Shown here: positions 1 through 8,333 of the stretch, in pieces
How the letters are laid out: each line of letters starts with the position of its first letter
How positions within the stretch are numbered: the stretch's first letter is position 1
Assembly: GCA_934663625.1 (NCBI GenBank)
Contig: CAKUKP010000078.1
Span: forward strand, 1-13,496
DNA length: 13,496 nucleotides
Reading direction: 5' to 3'
DNA from: an uncultured Clostridia bacterium
GTDB taxonomy: Bacteria; Bacillota; Clostridia; Christensenellales; Aristaeellaceae
Position numbers and translations under genes: made by a program
The notes under the pieces: generated by a model
Told to the model about the DNA's origin: nothing
What the model saw: only the letters and a program-made list of their open reading frames with translations
Database searches by the model: none

Positions 1-83
1 TTCTTTCCATCACGGATATTCTTCAGATTGTTGCAAAGGGCGGTGCCCACCATGCCCTTCGCGCCGGTCACCAATATGTTCAT
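1..83 (-). CDS. capF: CapF/FnlB-like UDP-sugar reductase, N-terminal fragment
   Basis: Only the first 27 or so codons are present; the gene runs off the left edge. The visible N-terminus reads MNILVTGAKGMVGTALCNNL, a Rossmann nucleotide-binding start with the TGAxGxxG glycine motif of short-chain dehydrogenases/reductases, and it resembles the start of CapF/WbjC/FnlB proteins. In that family the enzyme acts after CapE, epimerising and reducing the UDP-4-keto-6-deoxyhexosamine toward UDP-N-acetyl-L-talosamine on the way to UDP-L-FucNAc in the cytoplasm. Two adjacent ATG codons (86 and 83) are in frame. I chose 83 because the GAGG core at 91-94 then sits 7 nt upstream. It lies 62 nt downstream of capE on the same strand, which supports the name. 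With so little sequence, another NAD(P)-dependent SDR enzyme is possible. Confidence 0.72.
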   Translation of the reverse strand, partial: MNILVTGAKGMVGTALCNNLKNIRDGK

Positions 84-96
84 CATTTCACCTCAA

Positions 97-110
97 TGTA
101 CCGCCGTACA
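97..110 (-). other. Small inverted repeat ahead of capF ribosome site
   Basis: TGTAC-GGCG-GTACA forms a 5-bp stem with a 4-nt loop in the 62-nt capE-capF gap, ending two bases before the GAGG ribosome-binding core of capF. There is no T-run, so it is not a Rho-independent terminator. It could protect or tune the ribosome site, or be chance. Confidence 0.25.
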
Positions 111-145
111 GTCGGGAATGCCTGCATCCACCAATAGAAGCTTTT

Positions 146-1192
146 TCAGACGTTCGGAATGCCCTTCAGCGCGTTCTGCACGTAATCGGTGGTCAAAATC
201 TTTTTAACCGTGCCTTCCACATCCAGCCGGTTGGTATTGTGGCTGGTATAGCTTTCATCCGCCATGGTGTGCACTTCGCCCTTGACCACGAATTTATCGT
301 AGTTCAAATCGCGGTTGTCCGCCGCCACGCGGAAATAATGCCCCATGTCCTCGCTGCGCAGGCGTTCTTCGCGGGTCATCAGGGTTTCAAACAGCTTTTC
401 GCCGTGGCGCGTTCCGATGATATTCGTGCCCGTATCGCCGAACAGCCGCTGCACCGCCTTCGCCAGATCGCCGATGGTGGAAGCATCCGCCTTCTGAATG
501 AACAGATCGCCGGGGCTGGCGTGCTGGAACGCGAACATCACAAGGCTCACCGCCTCATCCAGATTCATCAGGAAGCGGGTCATGTTGGGATCGGTGATGG
601 TGATGGGGTTGCCGGATTTGATCTGATCGATGAACAGCGGAATCACGCTGCCGCGGCTGCACATCACGTTGCCATAGCGCGTGCAGCAGATGGTCGTGCC
701 GCCGCGCTCCGCCGCCACGCGGGCGTTGGCGTAGATTACGTGTTCCATCATCGCCTTGGAAATGCCCATGGCGTTGATGGGATACGCCGCCTTATCCGTG
801 GACAGGCAAACCACGCGCTTGACCCCCGCGTCGATCGCCGCGTGCAGCACATTATCGGTGCCGATGATGTTCGTCTGCACCGCCTGCATCGGGAAGAACT
901 CGCAGGACGGAACCTGCTTCAGCGCCGCCGCATGGAAAATGTAGTCCACGCCCGGCATCGCATCGCGAATGGACTGCGGATTGCGCACGTCGCCGATATA
1001 GAATCTCACCTTCTTTGCGTTCTCCGGATGCTTCGCCTGTAAATCGTGCCGCATATCATCCTGCTTCTTTTCATCGCGGGAAAAAATGCGAATCTCCTTC
1101 AGATCGGAATCCAGAAAATGCTTCAGCACCGTAGAACCAAAAGAGCCGGTTCCGCCGGTAATCATAAGGGTTGCGTTATTGAATGCGGACAT
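146..1192 (-). CDS. capE: UDP-GlcNAc 4,6-dehydratase/5-epimerase CapE (FnlA/WbjB)
   Basis: Extended short-chain dehydrogenase of 348 aa, the usual length for CapE/FnlA. It converts UDP-GlcNAc to the UDP-4-keto-6-deoxy-L-arabino sugar, the first step to UDP-L-FucNAc, in the cytoplasm. Visible motifs are the NAD(P)-binding TGGTGSFG (12-19), SRDEKKQDD (38-46), FHAAALKQVPSCEF (86-99), STDKA (131-135) and MGISK (142-146). The last puts Met where most SDR enzymes have the catalytic Tyr, the SMK triad of this dehydratase family. The C-terminal GTRHGEKLFETL and ADNRDLNYDKF stretches also match CapE. A strong AGGAGGT at 1200-1206, 7 nt from the ATG, fixes the start. It follows wzx by 42 nt and precedes capF. 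Its G+C is high (70% in a 60-base sample at 661-720), in contrast to the AT-rich wzx. Identification is firm; the final sugar depends on enzymes outside the window. Confidence 0.95.
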   Translation of the reverse strand: MSAFNNATLMITGGTGSFGSTVLKHFLDSDLKEIRIFSRDEKKQDDMRHDLQAKHPENAKKVRFYIGDVRNPQSIRDAMPGVDYIFHAAALKQVPSCEFFPMQAVQTNIIGTDNVLHAAIDAGVKRVVCLSTDKAAYPINAMGISKAMMEHVIYANARVAAERGGTTICCTRYGNVMCSRGSVIPLFIDQIKSGNPITITDPNMTRFLMNLDEAVSLVMFAFQHASPGDLFIQKADASTIGDLAKAVQRLFGDTGTNIIGTRHGEKLFETLMTREERLRSEDMGHYFRVAADNRDLNYDKFVVKGEVHTMADESYTSHNTNRLDVEGTVKKILTTDYVQNALKGIPNV

Positions 1193-1199
1193 GATTCGT

Positions 1200-1206
1200 A
1201 CCTCCT
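1200..1206 (-). promoter_or_regulatory. Strong Shine-Dalgarno site of capE
   Basis: AGGAGGT on the minus strand, 7 nt before the capE ATG. It is the best ribosome-binding site in the window and suggests that capE is translated independently of the preceding wzx gene. Confidence 0.8.
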
Positions 1207-1234
1207 ACATATACATCTTTTCGACAAAGAAGAT

Positions 1235-2563
1235 TTACAAGTTCTTTTTGCACCAGATTATTTGTGCTATACAATACGGAAGCATTGAAATAATATTTGC
1301 GATCACGATTGAAATATAGCTGCCCGAAATGCGCGAAAACAGATATGACAACGGAATATTGATAACTGCTCCGATTGTCATATAAATCGTTTGGATTTTC
1401 AACTCACACAACCCATTCGAATAGCTTGCAAGAATCGTTCGCAAACTCATAATCGTTCCGGACAAAGCAAATATCGCGGCAATGCCATAATCGACAGGTA
1501 TTGTTTTATCGCCAAGCCACAGATTGAAAACCCATTGCAGTGGTATAATGATTGCAAATTCTACAATCCCCACCAAACCTGCGATCTTCATATACTTATC
1601 ATAGCTTGCCCTGATCCAATTCCTGTCATTTTCTGCTTTCGCTTTCGTAATTGTTGACCATAACGAAGTGGTTAGCAGCATCACCATTGTCATTGGCAAA
1701 CTGAAAATCTTATAATAAATCTGATACTCTACTACTTCCGAATTACCAACAAATAATGCAATCAAATAGTTGTTCGTATTGTCAACAACCATCGCAATCA
1801 ATTGCAGCCATAAGAATACCGTACCGACTTTCAGGACGGATACCGCGTAATCCTTTCTGAAAAATGCAAACGACGGTCGCGCCTCCGGCATCTTACGGAT
1901 GAAAACCCACAATGTCGCTATTGCAAGCGGAAGATTAACTGCAATTAAATATACATAAGCCATAGAAGTCAGGCTGTTGTTCTTACCGGTGGCATTTGCG
2001 ATAAGAACAAAGCCAAGCATTATAACTGTGGTAGACAAATTCAACAGGCCGGGGACAAATGCATTTTGCAGTGCATACAAGATGGAAGTAACCAATCTGA
2101 GCACAAATTGCAATACAATTGAGGCTAGAAGTATTTGCACGGTTTTGGTCATATTGTCCGTGCTTACCAGACTTGTTGAAATATTAAATACCTTGTTCCA
2201 GCTTACAAAGTTTCCCGCAATGAATACAGCCAGAAGAATTACAATACCAATCGCCGACAAAAAAAGGAAAGCTGATGAAATATACTTCTTTGCCTTATCC
2301 CAATCTTTTTCGTTGATCGCATAGACCAGATGATTTCTTAGCCCATTTCCGATTCCCATATCGCAGTTCAGAATCCATGCAAGCACAGAAAGCAATGTAA
2401 ACCATACGCCCAGCACTTCATCATTGCCAAAATAATACATGTATGCGGGCGTTGTAAGCAAAGCGACAACCAACGATCCGCCTTTGATCACCGTTGCCAG
2501 CAATGTATTGCGCAGAACGATTCCCGTATTATCTTTTGATTTAAGCTTTTCAATTAAGTTCAT
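1235..2563 (-). CDS. wzx: Wzx-type polysaccharide repeat-unit flippase
   Basis: Integral membrane protein of 442 aa with about 12 hydrophobic segments spread along its length, typical of the MOP/MVF superfamily flippases (polysaccharide biosynthesis protein). It is expected to flip the undecaprenyl-diphosphate-linked oligosaccharide unit across the cytoplasmic membrane for polymerisation. The N-terminal part (LRNTLLATVIKGGSLVVALLTTP, then DMGIGNGLRNHL) has the usual layout of these proteins: amphipathic start, first helices, and a charged GxGNGLRN loop after helix 2. The ATG at 2563 overlaps the end of the upstream glycosyltransferase by 14 nt, which suggests translational coupling; the ribosome site is weak. 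Sampled G+C is about 37%, well below capE. Wzx substrate specificity cannot be read from sequence. The gene name is by role, since primary-sequence similarity in this family is low. Confidence 0.9.
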   Translation of the reverse strand: MNLIEKLKSKDNTGIVLRNTLLATVIKGGSLVVALLTTPAYMYYFGNDEVLGVWFTLLSVLAWILNCDMGIGNGLRNHLVYAINEKDWDKAKKYISSAFLFLSAIGIVILLAVFIAGNFVSWNKVFNISTSLVSTDNMTKTVQILLASIVLQFVLRLVTSILYALQNAFVPGLLNLSTTVIMLGFVLIANATGKNNSLTSMAYVYLIAVNLPLAIATLWVFIRKMPEARPSFAFFRKDYAVSVLKVGTVFLWLQLIAMVVDNTNNYLIALFVGNSEVVEYQIYYKIFSLPMTMVMLLTTSLWSTITKAKAENDRNWIRASYDKYMKIAGLVGIVEFAIIIPLQWVFNLWLGDKTIPVDYGIAAIFALSGTIMSLRTILASYSNGLCELKIQTIYMTIGAVINIPLSYLFSRISGSYISIVIANIISMLPYCIAQIIWCKKNL

Positions 2564-3692
2564 CTTTTACTTGCTCCAGCAACTGCTTCAGATTTTTTAC
2601 GCACTTCATATCAAGTTCATTCAGCAAATGTCTGCTATCATAATCCTCTTTAATAGGGATATTCGTGATTGCCTTTGCCATCTCCTGCGGCTCCTGACTA
2701 TCATAATAATAAAGTGCATCGCCTACTTCAGAATTCACCACTACTGAAATTCGCGCTGCTAAAACGCGCAGTCCATTTGCGAGATATCCCAAAGTTTTTG
2801 AGGGAAAAGAGGTTTCCGTATATTTCACATCGGCGCCTTGTGTACACAGACCAATATGGCACTTCTGCAAAAATTGGATATACTCTTCCCCAGTTTTTAA
2901 TCCATCATATGAAATCGTGCATTTTGCCCTTTCCTGAACCTGCCGGATATGTGTCTTGGTATTCTCTATCTGTTCTTCAGTTCCGAACCCAAGAATATGA
3001 ACATGATAGTTTTCGGGCAGAAATCCAGCAGCAGCAACAGCTGTTGCACTCCCTTTGGCTGGCTCGAATGTACCGGCATACACGCAATGAATCTTATCAT
3101 CATTGAACCCGACATTGCGTTTCGGCTCTGCATGATAAGTTCCATTTACTACAATATACGGCTTGCTCGGCTGAATCACTTTAGAAAGAGTTTCTGTCGA
3201 TAGAATATACCCATCCGCAGCCTTAATCGCTTTCCTTTCCCAATATGCTCTCATTTTACCACATGATACCACATCCTGGTAGATTTCTTCTACCTCCAGA
3301 ATTAATTTGAATCCTCGAATCTTTTTGGCAATGCAAAGCTCCATCGCATGATTCAAGGAATGATATACAATGATCGTATCCCCTTTATTCTCTTGAAGGA
3401 ATTGTTTCAGTATCCGAAAATGGTAGCGTATACTGGATATGTATTTTCTCAGCCCACTCTTGTATTTTTCGTCTTTTAGGGCTTTGATTCTTATCCCATT
3501 TTGATTCGTATATTGTACTTCAGGATAGCACACACCTTCGTTGGCTGTTCTTGCCAAAGTAATTACCGAAAAAGGTTCCTTAATATCCTTTAATTTCTGA
3601 ATAATGTATTCACTTTTCGATTGTGCTGCGGGACTGACGTTTAATTTCCGTTGTTTAACCGCTGGATCATCAAAATACGTATAATAATTCAC
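2550..3692 (-). CDS. GT-B glycosyltransferase (GT4-like)
   Basis: About 380 aa and cytoplasmic, transferring a sugar from a nucleotide donor to the lipid-linked repeat unit; donor and linkage are not predictable. The C-terminal half has the GT-B donor-binding look: VYAGTFEPAKGSATAVAAA near the domain start, then ETSFPSKTLGYLANGLRVLA, the FPSKxxxYLxxG stretch of GT4-type enzymes. The N-terminal half carries LILEVEEIYQDV and ADGYILSTETL, as in related capsule transferases. The frame is open from a GTG at 3701, but the GGAGAGGAG at 3701-3709 overlaps that codon. The GTG at 3692 lies 8 nt after the same site, so I start there (reading MNYYTYFDDPAVKQRK). It sits 18 nt after the polymerase and overlaps wzx by 14 nt. 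The AT-rich composition matches its neighbours. Family assignment is good; function is generic. Confidence 0.85.
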   Translation of the reverse strand: MNYYTYFDDPAVKQRKLNVSPAAQSKSEYIIQKLKDIKEPFSVITLARTANEGVCYPEVQYTNQNGIRIKALKDEKYKSGLRKYISSIRYHFRILKQFLQENKGDTIIVYHSLNHAMELCIAKKIRGFKLILEVEEIYQDVVSCGKMRAYWERKAIKAADGYILSTETLSKVIQPSKPYIVVNGTYHAEPKRNVGFNDDKIHCVYAGTFEPAKGSATAVAAAGFLPENYHVHILGFGTEEQIENTKTHIRQVQERAKCTISYDGLKTGEEYIQFLQKCHIGLCTQGADVKYTETSFPSKTLGYLANGLRVLAARISVVVNSEVGDALYYYDSQEPQEMAKAITNIPIKEDYDSRHLLNELDMKCVKNLKQLLEQVKDELN

Positions 3693-3700
3693 AACCAACA

Positions 3701-3709
3701 CTCCTCTCC
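3701..3709 (-). promoter_or_regulatory. Ribosome-binding site that sets a GTG start
   Basis: GGAGAGGAG on the minus strand, immediately after the polymerase stop codon. It covers the first possible GTG (3701) and lies 8 nt before the GTG at 3692, so it supports the downstream GTG as the true start. Confidence 0.65.
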
Positions 3710-3710
3710 A

Positions 3711-4775
3711 CTACCAGAAAAAGCTATATGGGTTTGTCATGGCCCAGCCTGTTCTCGACGATAATACATTTAGTCCAAAAACTAGGAACCCGCAATATAC
3801 AACAAATCTGACTATCTCTCTTTGTTTATAATCTTTAATGTTTTGCGTAATCAAAGGTAAGAGAAATGGTAAGGAAATCATATAATAATATCCCATTCTT
3901 ATCCCTGAAGAGTAAACACTGCTAAACGATTGACACACGCACGCTATAAAAAACAAATTCATATATCCGTTTATTCGTGTATCGCCATTTTCAAACATAC
4001 AGCAGAACAGGTATACCAATACGAAAGCTATAAACAATGTAACTGCACCATTATAATCAGGCACATCTGTTCTTCTTATTAATCGTGTCAGTATTTGAAA
4101 GAGTGGTACTCTGAAAATATAAATAAGTGCAAGCAAGCCCATTGTTCCCACTCTCCATTTCCTGTTGATTGGCATTGCATATATAAAATATGCAAAGGCA
4201 AAACAGAGCGCCGATGTGTGAAACAACGATGCACCTATTATCAAACCTATAAATGGAACAAATTTCCTCGCTTCAATAAAACGCAGCGAAAATACACAAA
4301 TTGCTATTGCTATCGTCTGCCGTAACCCTGAAAACTGTATCAGGAAGCTAGGCAACGCAACATAGACGATAATTGTCATTAGTATATTGCCATTATCACT
4401 TAGTTTGAAAAACGTCGCAACAATCAGTCCAGTTGAAATAAGGGATGTGGCAAATAGTAAAAACTGCCCATTTTTTGATACAGCGCTAATTGCTTTATTA
4501 TAAATCACATACCCTTTTTCATAATTTAAAAAACTCTTTAGGTCTAGTATTTTTTTCCAATCCAATCTCGAAAGTTGTTCAAATGATGATAAATATCCAT
4601 AGTCTTGTCCGTATCCCAAATCACGCCCCATACTGGGATGTCTACAGCCAAGCATAATCGTAAATATCACAAAGAATGCTATAGATAGAACTTTCTTTGT
4701 AGCATCGCTACAAAGAATTTTTGCTGCACAATACAGAAAAATCAAAATTCCATACGCCAAGTAGTATACAGTCAT
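3711..4775 (-). CDS. EpsG-family O-unit/EPS polymerase (Wzy-like)
   Basis: Polytopic membrane protein of 354 aa with roughly ten hydrophobic segments, expected to polymerise flipped repeat units on the outer face of the membrane. Family-typical features are a first extracytoplasmic stretch with GRDLGYGQDY (50-59), NYEKGYVIYNK (84-94), SGLRQTIA (149-156) in the hydrophobic core, FHTSAL (185-190) and a C-terminus ending NPYSFFW, all characteristic of the EpsG family (PF14897) of Bacillota. The ATG overlaps the preceding glycosyltransferase stop as ATGA, and AGAGGT lies 9 nt upstream, so the two genes are translationally coupled. Sampled G+C is about 38%. Polymerases are the most serotype-specific gene of such loci, which fits the atypical composition. 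Assignment to EpsG/Wzy is strong; the glycosidic linkage is unknown. Confidence 0.9.
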   Translation of the reverse strand: MTVYYLAYGILIFLYCAAKILCSDATKKVLSIAFFVIFTIMLGCRHPSMGRDLGYGQDYGYLSSFEQLSRLDWKKILDLKSFLNYEKGYVIYNKAISAVSKNGQFLLFATSLISTGLIVATFFKLSDNGNILMTIIVYVALPSFLIQFSGLRQTIAIAICVFSLRFIEARKFVPFIGLIIGASLFHTSALCFAFAYFIYAMPINRKWRVGTMGLLALIYIFRVPLFQILTRLIRRTDVPDYNGAVTLFIAFVLVYLFCCMFENGDTRINGYMNLFFIACVCQSFSSVYSSGIRMGYYYMISLPFLLPLITQNIKDYKQREIVRFVVYCGFLVFGLNVLSSRTGWAMTNPYSFFW

Positions 4776-6001
4776 GTGCTAGTTACCTCTTGATATAATT
4801 GCAGATACTTCGTCACCATTTCTTTAACCGCATAATATCTATGCGCTGTCGCCGTAATTGCCATCTTATCTTGTTGCATGTTCACTATTCTTTGCAGCGC
4901 ACTGACCAATTCATCTGTTTTCCCGTAATCGCAAAAAGCACTATACTCCGCAATTGCAATCTGTTCAGGTGCCCCCGCCTTAAATCCAACAACTGGCGTA
5001 CCACAGCAGAGGCTCTCCGCGCAAACCATCGAGAATGTTTCTCTTTTACTGGTAAGCACAGTTACATCTGCCATAGAATAATGCTTTGCAAGCAGCTCCT
5101 GAGAGTCCAATTTCCCCAGCAAGATCATATTGCGCGGGACTTCAAAATCATCCACAACTTGTCCAGCTACAATGAAGCAGACGTCTGGCATCATTTTTGC
5201 CAATTCAATTACATAATACCCGCCCTTTATGTGATTAGGATCCGAACTGAATGCCGGTGTTGCATGGAATACTACTTTTTTATCTTCACACTGATACTTC
5301 TTCTGCAAATCTGAAGTATCATAATACTTAAATACATTTGTGTCCAATCCGTTGAAGATAACTTGATGTTGTTTGCCCATCAAAATCGGAGCGCGAGATG
5401 CTCTTTCCATGAGCCACGGCGAAACCGATACAACAATCAGATTATCATCAAATCCATCGAACGCTTTTTTCATCCTGCGCCACATATATCCGGAGCGATC
5501 CCCGAATAATGATTTTAATTCCGAGCGATAGCGAGGACAAATGGAGTGACCGCATCCCTCGCGGGTACTCCATTGATTACAATCAATGGAGTGACCGCAT
5601 CCTCCGGTATACATAAATTCCGCATGAAGCGTAAGTACCGTTGGAACATGGTTCTCTTTTAACCATTCCACCAGTTTATAGATGTTTACGAAGTAACCAT
5701 TCAAGCATTGTAAGTGTACAACATCCGGTTTTTCCTTTTTGATAATTTCAATCAGTCTATGCGTTGACCATTCGCAGCCACCATACATCACACCAGTTAT
5801 ATTCGCCCGAAGGTGCTCAAAATGCGAATAAGTATCATTGCAGATTCGATAAACCCTCTTATCCGTAGTCTTATCTCTTCTACCATAACACGCTATGCTG
5901 TCTATACCGTATTCAGGCAACAGTCTATGAATATCTGCCGTGATTTTTCCGGTGCTTCCAAAGTCATAAACACTGTTTACTTGCAGCACTTTCATTCTCA
6001 T
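4772..6001 (-). CDS. GT4-family glycosyltransferase with four-cysteine motif
   Basis: GT-B glycosyltransferase of 409 aa. The N-terminus MKVLQVNSVYDFGSTGKI is the typical GT4 glycine loop. Residues 132-156 hold TGGCGHSIDC, then W and GCGHSICP, with Cys135, Cys141, Cys150 and Cys155. This cysteine cluster occurs in a subgroup of capsule/colanic-acid GT4 enzymes (WcaC-like) and may bind metal or form disulfides; that is inference. The catalytic E-x7-E motif is ETFSMVCAE (321-329), followed by CCGTPVVGF and GAPEQIA, the donor-binding region. The start overlaps the upstream stop as TAATG. A second in-frame ATG at 5995 has better spacing from GGGGA (9 nt) and is an alternative start. The end overlaps the polymerase by 4 nt. 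Acceptor and sugar are unknown. Confidence 0.9.
   Translation of the reverse strand: MRMKVLQVNSVYDFGSTGKITADIHRLLPEYGIDSIACYGRRDKTTDKRVYRICNDTYSHFEHLRANITGVMYGGCEWSTHRLIEIIKKEKPDVVHLQCLNGYFVNIYKLVEWLKENHVPTVLTLHAEFMYTGGCGHSIDCNQWSTREGCGHSICPRYRSELKSLFGDRSGYMWRRMKKAFDGFDDNLIVVSVSPWLMERASRAPILMGKQHQVIFNGLDTNVFKYYDTSDLQKKYQCEDKKVVFHATPAFSSDPNHIKGGYYVIELAKMMPDVCFIVAGQVVDDFEVPRNMILLGKLDSQELLAKHYSMADVTVLTSKRETFSMVCAESLCCGTPVVGFKAGAPEQIAIAEYSAFCDYGKTDELVSALQRIVNMQQDKMAITATAHRYYAVKEMVTKYLQLYQEVTST
5541..5602. repeat. 17-bp direct repeat inside the cysteine motif of the GT4 gene
   Basis: ATGGAGTGACCGCATCC occurs exactly at 5541-5557 and 5586-5602, starting 45 bp apart and therefore in frame. On the coding strand both copies encode the same Gly-Cys-Gly-His-Ser-Ile string, forming the two halves of the four-cysteine region. 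Confidence 0.85.
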
Positions 6002-7293
6002 TATTCCCCATTCGGTTTTACTTTTGAATTATCTACCGCCTGTTGCAGCCACATCCGAACTCTCTTCGGATTCACCTCTGCATTGTGGTTTTTAGCAGCC
6101 AGAGCCCTGGCATTTTTTATAATATGCTCGCGCATATCTCTGTTTGTCAGTATTTCCTTTAGCCCCTTCTCCAAATCCTCTGGTCGTGTAATAACATAGG
6201 CCGCGTCGTTTTCCTTTAAATAGTCAATCGATGCAATCCCTTCTGGGCCATATGCAATCAAGCATGGCCCATACATCAAGGACTCAGCTATTTTAGTAGA
6301 TACTGAGAAACGAATTTTTTCCTGTATCTTCGGTTCAAAACTCTCTGTATGAATCACTGCAACTGAGTTTCCCATAACCTTTAGCACTTCTTCAGAAGAT
6401 ACTGCTCCACGGAATACAATACCTAGTGCCCGTTCTAATTCGGAAAGAACTTCCGAACCTTTTTCTGCCGAATAGATATCGATATGTTTTCCCAAGCTAT
6501 GCAGTACTTTACCAAGCTCAATCAACTGCTTATATCTATCAAAGTCCAAATTGCCAATATAAGAAATTTGAGTCGCATCTTTATTTAGTGACAGCTTTAT
6601 GTTTTCAGCCGAAGTATAAAGTGTGTGACACCTTTTATTAAACAGTTTTGCATACTCAGCTTGCATTGTATCGCAAATCGTGAATATACAGCTTGCTTTT
6701 TTCATTGTATCATAAACAGACTGCATAAACAGTTTTTGATACAAATCGCCCCAGAAAGTTCCCGCATTTGCATTGTTCAAATAATAATCGTCGACACACG
6801 ACACCACCAGCGGTTTTTTTAGGTATGCAGAGACCCATCTGGCAATATCATACATGAATGCATAGTCACCCGATGCAAACAAAACAACATCCGGATTCGC
6901 ACCGTTCAGCCATTCCTTTAGCTTTCTTGTTTTCCAGTGTCCGAGTTTCCACAAGGTATTCCGAAGTATATAAATCAGCCCTGTTCTTTTACGTCCAAGC
7001 TGATATACCTCTCCAATTACTCCTTCATCGATCCTTGTTGATGCCCTGCCTACTTCAATTTCGTTTTTGCTAAGTATACTACCTCTTCCTTTTATAGGCA
7101 GTATCGATTTAATTGCGTCTATATCTGTAAAGCGAAAATAGTTCCGGCATATAGAGTTATCTGTTGGAACCTCCGAATGAATATAAAACTGCGCCACCTC
7201 ATCCGGCGTATAATCCATAAGGTATCCACGCAAAGTTTTCCCCATATTTCCAGTTTTGCTTAAAACCGTATGACTAATTAATAGAACTTTCAT
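6001..7293 (-). CDS. GT-B glycosyltransferase (GT1/GT4-like)
   Basis: About 430 aa, a soluble or membrane-peripheral glycosyltransferase of the capsule pathway. The N-terminus MKVLLISHTVLSKTGNMGKTL resembles the first strand and glycine loop of GT-B enzymes. NPDVVLFASGDY and VVSCVDDYYLNN lie in the acceptor domain. The C-terminal domain shows QISYIGNLDFDRY and then FSVSTKIAESLMYGPCLIAYGPEG, a variant of the donor-binding FxxPTKxxExLxxGxPVLAYGP pattern, with Ser in place of the usual Pro. The frame is open from a GTG at 7308, but that codon has no purine-rich site upstream. The ATG at 7293 gives the standard N-terminus and has AGGTG just ahead, at short spacing. It shares one base with the next gene (TAATG). 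Donor and linkage are unknown. It is less similar to textbook GT4 enzymes than the next gene is. Confidence 0.85.
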   Translation of the reverse strand: MKVLLISHTVLSKTGNMGKTLRGYLMDYTPDEVAQFYIHSEVPTDNSICRNYFRFTDIDAIKSILPIKGRGSILSKNEIEVGRASTRIDEGVIGEVYQLGRKRTGLIYILRNTLWKLGHWKTRKLKEWLNGANPDVVLFASGDYAFMYDIARWVSAYLKKPLVVSCVDDYYLNNANAGTFWGDLYQKLFMQSVYDTMKKASCIFTICDTMQAEYAKLFNKRCHTLYTSAENIKLSLNKDATQISYIGNLDFDRYKQLIELGKVLHSLGKHIDIYSAEKGSEVLSELERALGIVFRGAVSSEEVLKVMGNSVAVIHTESFEPKIQEKIRFSVSTKIAESLMYGPCLIAYGPEGIASIDYLKENDAAYVITRPEDLEKGLKEILTNRDMREHIIKNARALAAKNHNAEVNPKRVRMWLQQAVDNSKVKPNGE

Positions 7294-7418
7294 CTTCACC
7301 TGTTCCACATCATTTGAAATCTGAATAACTCCACTTGAGCAATCCCTATGCTAGTCTGATAGACCTTTCAAGCGCCTTTTTCATATCTGACGAGCAAATT
7401 CCTGGTGTTTTCTCTTCT

Positions 7419-8258
7419 TTACTTCCTCAATGCCCTTTCAAACATAAACTTCCGCAGCCAATTCGGAGCCAACGACGATCCACTACGAATCACACAACTC
7501 TTTATGTACTGACCATTTCCAATGAACCCTTGCTGCTTCATAAACTTGAACAGCTTAGCCTGTGTCTTGGCATACTTCCAACCAGCACGCCGCAGATACA
7601 TATCCGAGCCTGCCCTCATGTGGAGCAGCGGCTCTTGAATGTTGTAGCCTTGGTATCCAGCCATCAGCATCCGGAGCCAAAGGTAATAATCCTCCAGTAG
7701 ATAGAAATCCTGATAAGAGCCAACTGCCTCGACTGCGGATTTCTTATACATCACGCAAGGATGATTAAACGGATTGCGCTTCTTTGCAAACTCTACGATT
7801 TCCGCATTCGTCTCTGGTGGCACTCGCCTTGTATCAACAGTGTTCGGATCAGTTGTAAACTCTTCTACAATGCCGGAGCATATACTCACTTCCGGATGTG
7901 CGTTAAACACAGCAATCTGCTTCTCGCAACGATCTGGGTAAGCTACGTCATCGCTGTCCATCCGAGCTATCAACTCATTCTTGCAATACATGATACCTTC
8001 ATTCAGTGCATTCCCAAGGCCACCATTCTTTGCAAGGCGTACAACCTTCAAGACCACTCCCATCTCCCGCTGCTTTGCAGCAATCACAGCATCCAGCTCC
8101 GGAACCAACGGGCCATCGCATATCAACACAAAATCATCCGTAGGAAGCGTCTGTGCCTGAATACTCTCTATTGCCTGCTTCAAATAGGCTGGCTTTTCTT
8201 TGTAATATACAGACATGAGAACTGAGTATTCTCCGCACTTTCCAACACTCATAAGCAC
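7419..8258 (-). CDS. GT2-family glycosyltransferase (AmsE-like)
   Basis: GT-A fold glycosyltransferase of 279 aa, the normal length for short capsule GT2 enzymes, lacking membrane segments. Motifs in order are YSVLMSVYYKEKPAYLKQAIESIQAQT (11-37), the NGGLGNALNEGI stretch (78-89), the metal/nucleotide-binding DSDD at 101-104 within ARMDSDDVAYPDR, and the catalytic-base region FYLLEDYYLWLRM (185-197). It probably adds the second or a later sugar to the lipid-linked unit and is the first gene after the likely terminator. Two starts are possible: GTG at 8258 with GAGAGGG 7 nt upstream, or ATG at 8252 without well-spaced purines. I chose the GTG. A gap of about 125 nt separates it from the next glycosyltransferase, the loosest spacing in this block. 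Sugar specificity is unknown. Confidence 0.9.
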   Translation of the reverse strand: MLMSVGKCGEYSVLMSVYYKEKPAYLKQAIESIQAQTLPTDDFVLICDGPLVPELDAVIAAKQREMGVVLKVVRLAKNGGLGNALNEGIMYCKNELIARMDSDDVAYPDRCEKQIAVFNAHPEVSICSGIVEEFTTDPNTVDTRRVPPETNAEIVEFAKKRNPFNHPCVMYKKSAVEAVGSYQDFYLLEDYYLWLRMLMAGYQGYNIQEPLLHMRAGSDMYLRRAGWKYAKTQAKLFKFMKQQGFIGNGQYIKSCVIRSGSSLAPNWLRKFMFERALRK

Positions 8259-8333
8259 TTACCAGCCCTCTCACATGTCACATCAAGTCATACCCTACCA
8301 AAGAATCCCTATTATCTACCCTCTTGTCTCCAC

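Noticed and set aside
239..1042. Long plus-strand open frame antisense to capE
   Set aside because: It is a shadow of a GC-rich gene: His/Arg/Ala-rich, no ribosome site, no family resemblance.
7294..7418. Small minus-strand frame (MKKALERSIRLA) in the gap between two glycosyltransferases
   Set aside because: Twelve codons only, no clear ribosome site; possibly a remnant of a lost gene end but not supportable.
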